64,000 nt of DNA, from contig JAXIVH010000016.1 of assembly GCA_036785325.1 (NCBI GenBank), forward strand, positions 8,949,747 through 9,013,746, in the 5' to 3' direction. The position numbers were made by a program, and so were the translations under genes. Position 1 is the stretch's first letter. Every line of letters starts with the position of its first letter. This document shows, in pieces, positions 49,444 to 59,600 of the stretch. The notes below the pieces were generated by a model. It was not told the origin of the DNA, did not search any database, and saw only the letters and a list, made by a program, of their open reading frames with translations. The DNA comes from Urophycis tenuis. Its lineage: Eukaryota > Chordata > Actinopteri > Gadiformes > Phycidae.

Positions 49444-49565
49444 CTCCGGCCCCTAATTGGGCATGGCAGGAGGCCAGGCACAATTCAACAAATTCACATA
49501 ACGGAGCCAAATATTTAGAAGAAATGATTCAAATAAATAAATAAATAAACAAATAATCCTCCATC

Positions 49566-52500
49566 TTAGAGGTCTGAAGCTCCAGCTTCTTGGAGCAAGC
49601 ACAGCTTCGTTACTGGTCTATCCAGTGTGCTTGTTTTAGTCTTTACTCGAACAGAACGCACCAGTCCTCTTCTGTCTGGATACGTCTCCAGGACTCTTCC
49701 AAGCAACCAGGAACCACGTGGAGCTGTAGGGTCAGCAATCAATACAATGTCTCCAGGGACAAGACTCCGTCTTTCTTTAGCCCACCTCTGCCGCTCCTGT
49801 AGCAGAGGTAAATACTCTCTCAGCCATCGCTTCTGGTGCAGGTCTGAGAGGTATTGGACCTGCCTCCATCTCCTCCTGAGGTAGAGGTCAGACGTCTCAA
49901 ACAATCCAGGTGGCAAGACTGGCACTCCTTTCATGGTGAGGATGTTCTTTGAGCGCCAACTTGAACTTAAAGGTGTCAGTCTCAACACACCAATGAAGTC
50001 CAAGTGCTCTTTCTGGCTGGCAGTTGGTCTCTGTCCAAGTCCAATTCATGCAGATTCTTAGATCTGTCTTCCTCAGGAATGGATAGCAGCACCCCACGAT
50101 TGTTGCTAATCCATTTTGTCAAATGGAAGCCTCCCTTTTGACAAATGTTGGTCAAATCTTTGACCATTTTAACAGCTGCTTCTTCTGATGGCAAGCTCTT
50201 CAGACAGTCGTCCATATAGAAGTTCCTATTGACTGTGTCAATTACATCAGCAGGGAAACTGTCACGGTGGTCTTCTGCTGTTTTTCGCAGGGCATGACAA
50301 GCACAGCTAGGAGAAGACACTGCCCCGAACAGATGCACGGTCATTCTATATTCAACCAGTTCTTGGGATACGTCGCCGTCTGGCCACCACAAGAATCGAA
50401 GAAAGTCTCTGTCCTTCTGTGCCACGTTGACTTGATGGAACATCGCTTTAACATCAGTCATTAGGGCTACAGGCTCTTGCCGAAATCGTGTGAGGACTCC
50501 TAACAGAGTGCTGGTGAGGTAGGGGCCTTGTAGAAGCTCCTTGTTAAGAGACTTTCCTCTATACTCTGCTCCACAATCAAACACGACACGCAGAGTTCCC
50601 TTTTTGGAGTGGTACACCCCATGGTGTGGAATGTACCAGACCTTTCCATCTGAACGTTCAACTTCATGTTCAGGTACAAGTTCAGCATAACCTTTGCTGA
50701 TCACATCACCTAGGAAGTTGGTGTATTCTCTATGGAACCTTACATCTCTCCCGAACCTCCTTTTCAGTCCAAGTATTCGTTGCTTTGCGACACACTGGTT
50801 ATTTGGTAGGGAGACCTCTTTCCTTTTAAAGGGAAGGGCCAAGGTATAGTGGCCATCTAGAAGTTTGCATGACTCAGTCATAATTTCCATGAACTTTAGA
50901 TCGTCCCTTGACAGTTCCTCTTTGTCTTCAGATGACCGTTCATTAAAATCATGGTTGTACTGATTGTGCAGCAGCTCTTCAAGTTTGGAAATGGAGATCC
51001 TATTGACATTAACAGCAGGGTGGCTCCTCTCACTCTGCTCCTCATCCTGACCGGAAAGGGGACCATTAACGACCCACCCCAATAGGGTCTTAATGGCGTG
51101 TGGCCCATTGCCATGGCTGTTCACCACCTCCCAAGGTTCAAGCATTTTCGAGGCATTGGTCCCAATCAATAACTCCACATCGGCTTGAATACGAGGCAGG
51201 ACAACCCCCTTCATATATGGCCATTTAGCCAGCTCCTCTTCCTTAATGATGTTGTTAGGGCTCACAGGCATCCTCTTCTGGGTATAGACTTTCGGCAACT
51301 CATAAAATCGTTCTCCTGTGAGGCTTGCAATCTCCAGGTCTGTCAACATGTAGCTGGAGACTGAGGTTTTTGGACCCATGGTCAGTAGGCTGATTTTGGC
51401 CTTTCTTCCGTTTAATTTCAGCCTTTTCATCAGGCTTTCAGAACAAAATGTAGCGGTACTGCCTGGATCCAAAAATGCATACGTTTTGATGATTTTGCCC
51501 CCCTTTCTGGACTTCACTTGCACAGGCAGTATCGGCAAAATCCCAGCGTTGCTACCGGCCCCTGTTTGTCCACATGTTTGCAGCGAAATCTGTGCATTAC
51601 TCACCACTGGTTTCTTAGGCTTGTCTGGGTTGCTCGCCCTCTCTCTATGAAGGACACTGGGATGTTTTTGGCTGCACATTTTACAAATTAAACGTTTGTC
51701 ACAGTTCCTGCTCAGATGTCCGACACAAAGACAGCCAAAACAGACTCCCCTTTGTCTTATTAAGGTAACCTTGTCTCTGTGTGTCTGTGTCGCAAACTGA
51801 GGACACCGATCCAGGGTGTGATCTTTTGAGCAGCATATGCAAGTGGTATTGTGAGCAGATGCATTAGATGGCTTTGGGGCAGGTTTAGAACTTGTTTGGG
51901 TTTCTACTGCAGGGGTTTCAACAATAGTGATAGTGGCAAAGCTGTCTCCTTTATCATTTGGGTTTGCTTTGGGCTTCTGCTCTGTTTACAGGTCTACTTC
52001 CTGTGTTTGGTGGAGCGTATTGAATATCTCCAAAAACGGGGTCAGAAACAATCTTTACTTGACGTTCAACAAATATGCAGTGGTTGTTGCTGCTGCTGTG
52101 AAAGCAGTGGTTGCTGCTGCTGCTGTAATAGCAGTGGTTGCTGCTGCTGCTGTGAAAGCAGTGGTTGCTGCTGCTGCTGTAATAGCAGTGGTTGCTGCTG
52201 CTGCTGCTGTGAAAGCAGTGGTTGCTGCTGCTGCTGTGAAAGCAGTGGTTGTTGCTGCTGCTGTAATAGCAGTGGTTGCTGCTGCTGCTGCTGTGAAAGC
52301 AGTGGTTGCTGCTGCTGCTGTAATAGCAGTGGTTGCTGCTGCTGCTGTAATAGCAGTGGTTGCTGCTGCTGCTGTGAAAGCAGTGGTTGTTGCTGCTGCT
52401 GTAATAGCAGTGGTTGCTGCTGCTGTGAAAGCAGTGGTTGCTGCTGCTGCTGCTGTGAAAGCAGTGGTTGCTGCTGCTGCTGTAATAGCAGTGGTTGCTG

Positions 52501-53682
52501 CTGCTGCTGCTGCTGCTGCTGTGAAAGCAGTGGTTGCTGCTGCTGCTGTAATAGCAGTGGTTGCTGCTGCTGCTGTGAAAGCAGTGGTTGCTGCTGCTGC
52601 TGTGAAAGCAGTGGTTGCTGCTGCTGCTGTAATAGCAGTGGTTGCTGCTGCTGCTGTGAAAGCAGTGGTTGCTGCTGCTGTGAAAGCAGTGGTTGCTGCT
52701 GCTGCTCTAATAGCAGTGGTTGCTGCTGCTGCTGTGAAAGCAGTGGTTGCTGCTGCTGTGAAAGCAGTGGTTGCTGCTGCTGCTGTAATAGCAGTGGTTG
52801 CTGCTGCCGCTCTGGCAGTGATGGATTCAGTATGATTGAAGTTTGCTGAACACTTGTTCCTCTCTCAAAGTACTGTTCCATTCCATCAGATGGTTCAAGT
52901 GAAACTGAGTGACTGGGGGATTTTAAAACTGCAATTTTTGCGTCAGCAGCTGCCAGTTGTGCATTCAGCTCTATCATTTCCTTTTTCTTTCGCAGCCTTT
53001 CCTCTTCCTCTTCCACTGCATGTTTCTCCTTTAATGCTGCCGCGTGTATGGCAAGTGCAGCTCGCTCTGCCTCTGCCTGTCTCCGAGCAGAGGAGGTGGA
53101 GGATCTGCTGGACCTGCTGGATCCAGACCTTGAGTGACTTCTATGCACCTCCTCAGTGACCCCCTCCACAGATTCAGACATCCTTGGACTTGTCCATGCA
53201 TTGACCTCCTCAATAAAATCATTTACATTCAGCATCTTTGCTTTGAACCATGTCATATGCTTTTCCTTTTCCTCTGAAGGTAATATGGGCAAAAGAGCGT
53301 CATATGCCCCTGTGGCTTCTCTGATCACATGGATATATTTCATGAATTCACATTGCACTTTATGTTTGCTTTCACCAGCATTCATGAGCCCCAGAATATG
53401 TTTTTGCAGGTTGGTTGCTTTGTTTAGTTTTAATTTTCTTTCATTTTGCAGTTTGTCAAGCTTTTCCAGGTAAGCCTTTGGTGTCATTTTGATTGTGCGT
53501 TTTTTCAGAACTACAGCCGGGTTCTCCATTTGAACATTTGTTTCATTTTTGTCCTCCTTTGACTGATTTTCAGCCTCTGTGGGCTCACTGGGCTGTGCCT
53601 GTGACTGCGCTTCACTTCCATTCATAGGCTGTTCAACCAAAAGCGCATCATGTGTTTGATCCCGTACACCAACAGGCTCCAT
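49566..53682 (-). pseudogene. BEL gag-pol remnant with two deletions and frameshifts
   Basis: Gag start MEPVGVRDQTHDALL at 53,682, coiled-coil region, then a Gln-rich repeat (about 52,810-52,080). There the frame hits a deletion joining the repeat to text matching about 59,093 of the intact copy and ends in LHIC-stop. Zinc-knuckle text follows, but a stop and 1-bp shift occur near 51,950. The 51,679-49,982 frame covers protease (FLDPGSTATFCSE) and RT up to YMDD (near 50,215) and ends in a frameshift near 50,015. A second deletion near 49,955 (equivalent to 61,225-63,223) removes RNase H and the integrase core. The C-terminal DUF5641-like segment survives to 49,566. Confidence 0.92.
52080..52810 (-). 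repeat. Gln-rich (CAG)n-type minisatellite in BEL gag, minus copy
   Basis: Units of 21-30 bp encode Q(3-9)PLLS or QPLLL. Antisense frames read as Cys- or Ala/Val-rich repeats and are artefacts. Unit order differs in detail from the plus copy at 57,571-58,312. Confidence 0.92.
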
Positions 53683-53842
53683 AATTCATAAAACATGAAC
53701 AAATACCAGAGGATTAAAGATGAAAATAACCTTTAGTTCAATCAGTCAAAAAACACCGAAACGTTATCCGAAACCAGTCAAAAAAAAAAAAAAAAAAAAA
53801 ATCACAGTTACCAATCAAACCCTTTTGAGCTCAAATACCCAC

Positions 53843-54055
53843 TCACATAGGTTACATTATATTTGTACATAGGTTTATACTTTTATTTTTACATAGGTTT
53901 TATATTTTTATTTAGGTCTCCTTATATATTTATATTTATATTTTCTAACACTCTACTATACGTAGAGTGTCCTCTTTTTTCAACTGGAGTTTTGTCACGA
54001 AGACAATTTCCCTCAGGGATCAATAAAGTATGTCTGTCTGTCTGTCTGTCTGTCT
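53843..54055 (+). mobile_element. 5'-truncated LINE tail inserted in the BEL leader
   Basis: ACGTAGAGTGTC, AATTTCCCTCAGGGATCAAT, AAAGTATGTCTG and (TCTG)n match the 3' end of the 39.6-43.8 kb LINE. The plus-strand BEL leader (about 56,535-56,545) shows the empty site CCCAC|GAACGGG. Virtually no target duplication is visible. Confidence 0.85.
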
Positions 54056-54337
54056 GAACGGGTTGCAACCAGAGCGTAAAAAACACTTCAACCTTTAAAT
54101 TGAACCTTGTTTATTTACCAATGCATTGGATTTGTCTCTTTTTTTTTATTCAAAAACCCCGTGTGCACACACTGTTTATTTATATGGCCATATATATACC
54201 AGCTGGTAGCGCGCTACATACCTTGACTTTGTCCGTGGCAGCGCTGCCGGTCCGGTCCACTCGGTTTCGAAAAGTCTCCAAAAGTTTTCCAAAAAGCGCC
54301 GCTCGTTCGAGCACTGCTCTATCAACTCCCGGCGGTG

Positions 54338-54343
54338 TTGAAA
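54338..54343. other. Head-on junction between inverted BEL copies (short filler)
   Basis: Left of 54,337 is leader in minus orientation (matching about 56,264 of the plus copy). Right of 54,344 is integrase in plus orientation (matching 62,746). The filler TTGAAA resembles the adjacent TTTGAAAAGCG, as in templated end-joining. Confidence 0.8.
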
Positions 54344-55321
54344 ACGCTCCTTTGAAAAGCGCTATGGAGTCCTTTTCACTTGTATGGCATCCAGAGCAGT
54401 TCATTTGGAGGTTGCGTATTCATTAAATACGGACTCTTGTATAAATGCCATACGCAGATTTGTTTGTAGAAGAGGACCCATCTCTCATTTAAGATCTGAC
54501 AATGGAACCAATTTTGTTGGTGCTAAGAGAGAGCTGAAGGACGCCCTTGCTGCTTTAAACCACAGCAAAATACAATCTGCATTTCTGGAGGACGGGATGC
54601 AGTGGAGCTTCAACCCACCAACAGCCTCTCACCATGGAGGTGCATGGGAGCGGATAATACGAATGATTCGGCAGGTATTAACATCAGTTCTTCACCAGCA
54701 AACGTTGAATGACGAGGGTTTTCATACAGTGCTGTGTGAAGTCGAAGCCATTCTCAATGACCGTCCCATAACAAAGATATCTGGAGATCACAATGATCTC
54801 GAAGCTCTCACTCCCAATCACATCCTCACCATGAAAGGAGTGCCAGTCTTGCCACCTGGATTGTTTGAGACGTCTGACCTCTACCTCAGGAGGAGATGGA
54901 GGCAGGTCCAATACCTCTCAGACCTGTTCTGGAAGCGATGGCTGAGAGAGTATTTACCTCTGCTACAGGAGCGGCAGAGGTGGGCTAAAGAAAGACGGAG
55001 TCTTGTCCCTGGAGACATTGTATTGATTGCTGACCCTACAGCTCCACGTGGTTCCTGGTTGCTTGGAAGAGTCCTGGAGACGTATCCAGACAGAAGAGGA
55101 CTGGTGCGTTCTGTTCGAGTAAAGACTAAAACAAGCACACTGGATAGACCAGTAACGAAGCTGTGCTTGCTCCAAGAAGCTGGAGCTTCAGACCTCTAAG
55201 ATGGAGGATTATTTGTTTATTTATTTATTTATTTGAATCATTTCTTCTAAATATTTGGCTCCGTTATGTGAATTTGTTGAATTGTGCCTGGCCTCCTGCC
55301 ATGCCCAATTAGGGGCCGGAG
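54344..55321 (+). mobile_element. BEL 3' fragment (integrase core end, C-terminus, 3' UTR), plus strand
   Basis: Matches 62,746-63,722 almost base for base, with one extra base at about 54,748. It runs directly into an LTR at 55,322, so it is the tail of an upstream plus-strand element whose remainder is missing. Confidence 0.92.
54384..55199 (+). pseudogene. BEL integrase core 3' part plus DUF5641-like C-terminus
   Basis: 271 open codons: RAVHLEVAY, SDNGTNFVGAK (second catalytic Asp), HHGGAWERIIRMIRQVL (catalytic Glu), ILNDRPIT, LYLRRRWRQVQYLSDLFWKR, VPGDIVLIAD, GRVLETYPDRRGLVRSVRVK and the terminal stop. The frame is intact where the downstream copy has a 1-bp deletion. As a fragment lacking the zinc-binding domain and first catalytic Asp it is not functional; it would be expressed only by readthrough. 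Confidence 0.9.
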
Positions 55322-55740
55322 TGTTGGAGCCAAAATACGTTTTTTGTTTATTTTATTTTTATTATATTAAAATGAACGGCCTGACTCTGCCTCTATATTT
55401 ATAGTTCTGTCGATCACTCAATCACGGCTGGTTGCTACGATTCCGTCTGTCAATCAGACCTGGTTACCAGGGTAACCTTTTTAGAGAGGCTGTGATTGCG
55501 GGCAGGTGTGTGTACAACGAGCCTGAGAGGCAAACAGTTTTGGAACCGTGTCTGTGGAAAAGTGTGACCCTGCAATGTTGTGTAGGTAAAGAATTTTTGT
55601 TTGATGTTTCTTTTTTCTTGAATGCAATAAAGGGATTGCCACGAGCGAGAAAGAGCATCTCTCTGGACACTAAAGGCCACAACACGCGTCAGACTTTGTT
55701 TTTTATGCTCGTTGCCCCAGTAGGGCACTCCACGATCAAG
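55322..55740 (+). repeat. LTR shared by the 3' fragment and the downstream BEL copy
   Basis: Starts TGTTGGAGCC and is identical to 63,723-64,000 over the visible part. Its last bases are altered: after GGGCACTCCACGATCAAG it enters an inverted duplication instead of ending ...GGGCCCTACA directly. Confidence 0.9.
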
Positions 55741-55842
55741 TCCATTTCAAAATGAGGACTAGTTTTGGAACTTAATGTAGGGCCCTTGATCTTTAGGGCC
55801 CTACATTAAGTTCCAAAACTAGTCCTCATTTTGAAATGGACT
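55739..55842. repeat. Perfect 48-bp inverted repeat at the LTR/leader junction
   Basis: 55,739-55,786 and 55,795-55,842 are exact inverses with an 8-nt loop (TGATCTTT). The right arm is the normal LTR end plus about 37 bp of leader; the left arm is its inverted copy. The structure can form a long hairpin exactly where minus-strand priming should occur. Confidence 0.95.
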
Positions 55843-56698
55843 ATTGTGAAAACTTTTGTTGAGGATCGGAAGAAGTGGATCGCGCCCAAGACGCCACGGC
55901 GGATTGTGTGCACGGGGCAGCGTGGCTTCTGTGTTGGAAAGGCGTTCTTTAGTTAAACGCGTGGACAAAAGCCACTGGGACACGCCGGTACGACAACAAC
56001 AACGGCGTGTGGACAATTGCCTCGGCCTGGCGGCCACAACGAGTGGACCGGGAGGAGAAGGAGCCACGTCCCGGCGTTGAGACCCGCCGCATCCCTGCCC
56101 GACGACCGACGCTGGTAGACCCTGCATCGCTGGAGTTGATATCGCCAGCGTTGGATAGCAGCCCGGCTCGGCGCCGAACCGGTACCGATGGGAGAAGCGG
56201 CAGCGTCTGAGCAACTGCGTGCTCAGCAGTGATTCGGCACCGTTCAGCGGAGCCCGCACCGCCGGGAGTTGATAGAGCAGTGCTCGAACGAGCGGCGCTT
56301 TTTGGAAAACTTTTGGAGACTTTTCGAAACCGAGTGGACCGGACCGGCAGCGCTGCCACGGACAAAGTCAAGGTATGTAGCGCGCTACCAGCTGGTATAT
56401 ATATGGCCATATAAATAAACAGTGTGTGCACACGGGGTTTTTGAATAAAAAAAAAGAGACAAATCCAATGCATTGGTAAATAAACAAGGTTCAATTTAAA
56501 GGTTGAAGTGTTTTTTACGCTCTGGTTGCAACCCGTTCGTGGGTATTTGAGCTCAAAAGGGTTTGATTGGTAACTGTGATTTTTTTTTTGTTTTTTTTTT
56601 TGACTGGTTTCGGATAACGTTTCGGTGTTTTTTGACTGATTGAACTAAAGGTTATTTTCATCTTTAATCCTCTGGTATTTGTTCATGTTTTATGAATT
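55843..56698 (+). other. BEL leader / gag 5' UTR
   Basis: GC-rich first half (55,850-56,390) and AT-rich second half with poly-T. Frames on both strands are open for up to about 180 codons but have no domain. The first about 420 bp has no counterpart in the minus copy. Confidence 0.6.
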
Positions 56699-59600
56699 AT
56701 GGAGCCTGTTGGTGTACGGGATCAAACACATGATGCGCTTTTGGTTGAACAGCCTATGAATGGAAGTGAAGCGCAGTCACAGGCACAGCCCAGTGAGCCC
56801 ACAGAGGCTGAAAATCAGTCAAAGGAGGACAAAAATGAAACAAATGTTCAAATGGAGAACCCGGCTGTAGTTCTGAAAAAACGCACAATCAAAATGACAC
56901 CAAAGGCTTACCTGGAAAAGCTTGACAAACTGCAAAATGAAAGAAAATTAAAACTAAACAAAGCAACCAACCTGCAAAAACATATTCTGGGGCTCATGAA
57001 TGCTGGTGAAAGCAAACATAAAGTGCAATGTGAATTCATGAAATATATCCATGTGATCAGAGAAGCCACAGGGGCATATGACGCTCTTTTGCCCATATTA
57101 CCTTCAGAGGAAAAGGAAAAGCATATGACATGGTTCAAAGCAAAGATGCTGAATGTAAATGATTTTATTGAGGAGGTCAATGCATGGACAAGTCCAAGGA
57201 TGTCTGAATCTGTGGAGGGGGTCACTGAGGAGGTGCATAGAAGTCACTCAAGGTCTGGATCCAGCAGGTCCAGCAGATCCTCCACCTCCTCTGCTCGGAG
57301 ACAGGCAGAGGCAGAGCGAGCTGCACTTGCCATACACGCGGCAGCATTAAAGGAGAAACATGCAGTGGAAGAGGAAGAGGAAAGGCTGCGAAAGAAAAAG
57401 GAAATGATAGAGCTGAATGCACAACTGGCAGCTGCTGACGCAAAAATTGCAGTTTTAAAATCCCCCAGTCACTCAGTTTCACTTGAACCATCTGATGGAA
57501 TGGAACAGTACTTTGAGAGAGGAACAAGTGTTCAGCAAACTTCAATCATACTGAATCCATCACTGCCAGAGCGGCAGCAGCAACCACTGCTATTACAGCA
57601 GCAGCAGCAACCACTGCTTTCACAGCAGCAGCAACCACTGCTTTCACAGCAGCAGCAGCAACCACTGCTATTACAGCAGCAGCAGCAACCACTGCTTTCA
57701 CAGCAGCAGCAACCACTGCTTTCACAGCAGCAGCAGCAACCACTGCTATTACAGCAGCAGCAGCAACCACTGCTTTCACAGCAGCAGCAACCACTGCTTT
57801 CACAGCAGCAGCAGCAACCACTGCTATTACAGCAGCAGCAGCAACCACTGCTTTCACAGCAGCAGCAGCAGCAGCAGCAGCAACCACTGCTATTACAGCA
57901 GCAGCAGCAACCACTGCTTTCACAGCAGCAGCAGCAGCAACCACTGCTTTCACAGCAGCAGCAACCACTGCTATTACAGCAGCAGCAACAACCACTGCTT
58001 TCACAGCAGCAGCAGCAACCACTGCTATTACAGCAGCAGCAGCAACCACTGCTATTACAGCAGCAGCAGCAACCACTGCTTTCACAGCAGCAGCAGCAGC
58101 AACCACTGCTATTACAGCAGCAGCAACAACCACTGCTTTCACAGCAGCAGCAGCAACCACTGCTTTCACAGCAGCAGCAGCAGCAACCACTGCTTTCACA
58201 GCAGCAGCAGCAACCACTGCTATTACAGCAGCAGCAGCAACCACTGCTTTCACAGCAGCAGCAACAACCACTGCTTTCACAGCAGCAGCAACCACTGCTA
58301 TTACAGCAGCAGTGGCAACCACCTTCATTTCAGCAGCAGCAACCAATGTTGCCACAACAACAAACAATGCAACAGTCTCCCAGCCAACAACCATCAGCCA
58401 TACGACAACGTATATTTTGGAATGAGGCACAGGACAACTCAAGACACATGAACCCTCCTGTGCAGTTTATGAATCGGCCAGACAGTTCTGTTCAAAGTGA
58501 CATTGAAACAGCAGCCATATGTGACTTATTGCACAGACAAAATGAAATAACAGCATTGCTTGTAGAGCAGCAAACCTCTCACCTCCTGCCACCGAGAGAG
58601 GTTCCCTGTTTTGAGGGGGATCCTCTACAGTTTCGATCCTTTGTCAGAGCCTTCGTACACTGTGTGGAGAGAAACACAAGAAACAAAGGGGATTGTCTGT
58701 ACTTCCTGGAAAAGTACACCAAAGGTCAGCCCAAAGACCTTGTCCGCAGTTGTCAACATATGGCACCAGACAGAGGCTATGAAAGGGCAAAGTATTTGCT
58801 TGAGCAGCACTTTGGAGACGAATATAAGATCTCGGCCGCATACATGGAGAAAGTGCTCAGCTGGTCTCTAGTGAGGACGGAAGACATTAAATCTCTTCAA
58901 GCTTATTCACTTTTCCTCAGAGAATGTTGCAACGCCATGGAAAATGTGCAATACATGGATGAACTCAATGTGCCTGCCAACATGAGAACGATTATTTCAA
59001 AACTTCCATTCAAGCTAAGAGAGCATTGGAGAGCCTCAGCATGTGCTATAATGGAAAGACAACATCGCAGACCAACTTTTACAGACATTGTTGCATTTGT
59101 CGAACGTCAAGTAAAGATTGTTTCTGACCCCGTTTTTGGAGATATTCAATACGCTCCACCAAACACAGGAAGTAGACCTGTAAACAGAGCAAAAGCCCAA
59201 AGCAAACCCAAATTTAAAGGAGACAGCTTTGCCACTATCACTACTGTTGAAACCCCTGCAGTAGAAAACCAAACAAGTTCTAAACCAGCCCCAAAGCCAT
59301 CTAATGCATCTGCTCACAATACAACTTGCATATGCTGCTCAAAAGATCACACCCTGGATCGGTGTCCTCAGTTTGCGACACAGACACACAGAGACAAGGT
59401 TACCTTAATAAGACAAAGGGGAGTCTGTTTTGGCTGTCTTTGTGTCGGACATCTGAGCAGGAACTGTGACAAACGTTTAATTTGTAAAATGTGCAGCCAA
59501 AAACATCCCAGTGTCCTTCATAGAGAGAGGGCGAGCAACCCAGACAAGCCTAAGAAACCAGTGGTGAGTAATGCACAGATTTCGCTGCAAACATGTGGAC

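Larger units (their letters stand above)
49015..54337 (-). mobile_element. BEL/Pao retrotransposon, deleted minus-strand copy
   Basis: In element orientation: leader (54,337-53,683), gag (from 53,682), protease, RT, the end of integrase (to 49,566), 3' UTR and 3' LTR (49,443-49,015). It lacks its 5' LTR and the first part of the leader, which is fused head-on to a plus-strand copy at about 54,338. About 0.8 kb of gag and about 2.0 kb of RT/RNase H/integrase are deleted relative to the 55.3-64.0 kb copy. A 213-bp LINE tail has inserted in the leader. Flanking TSD cannot be checked because one end is missing. Confidence 0.93.

Noticed and set aside
51851..52849. Cys-rich protein (GCCCCCESS repeats) on the plus strand
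   Set aside because: Antisense of the Gln-coding CAG repeat in the BEL gag; the gag frame on the minus strand explains it. The Ala/Val frame is the same artefact.
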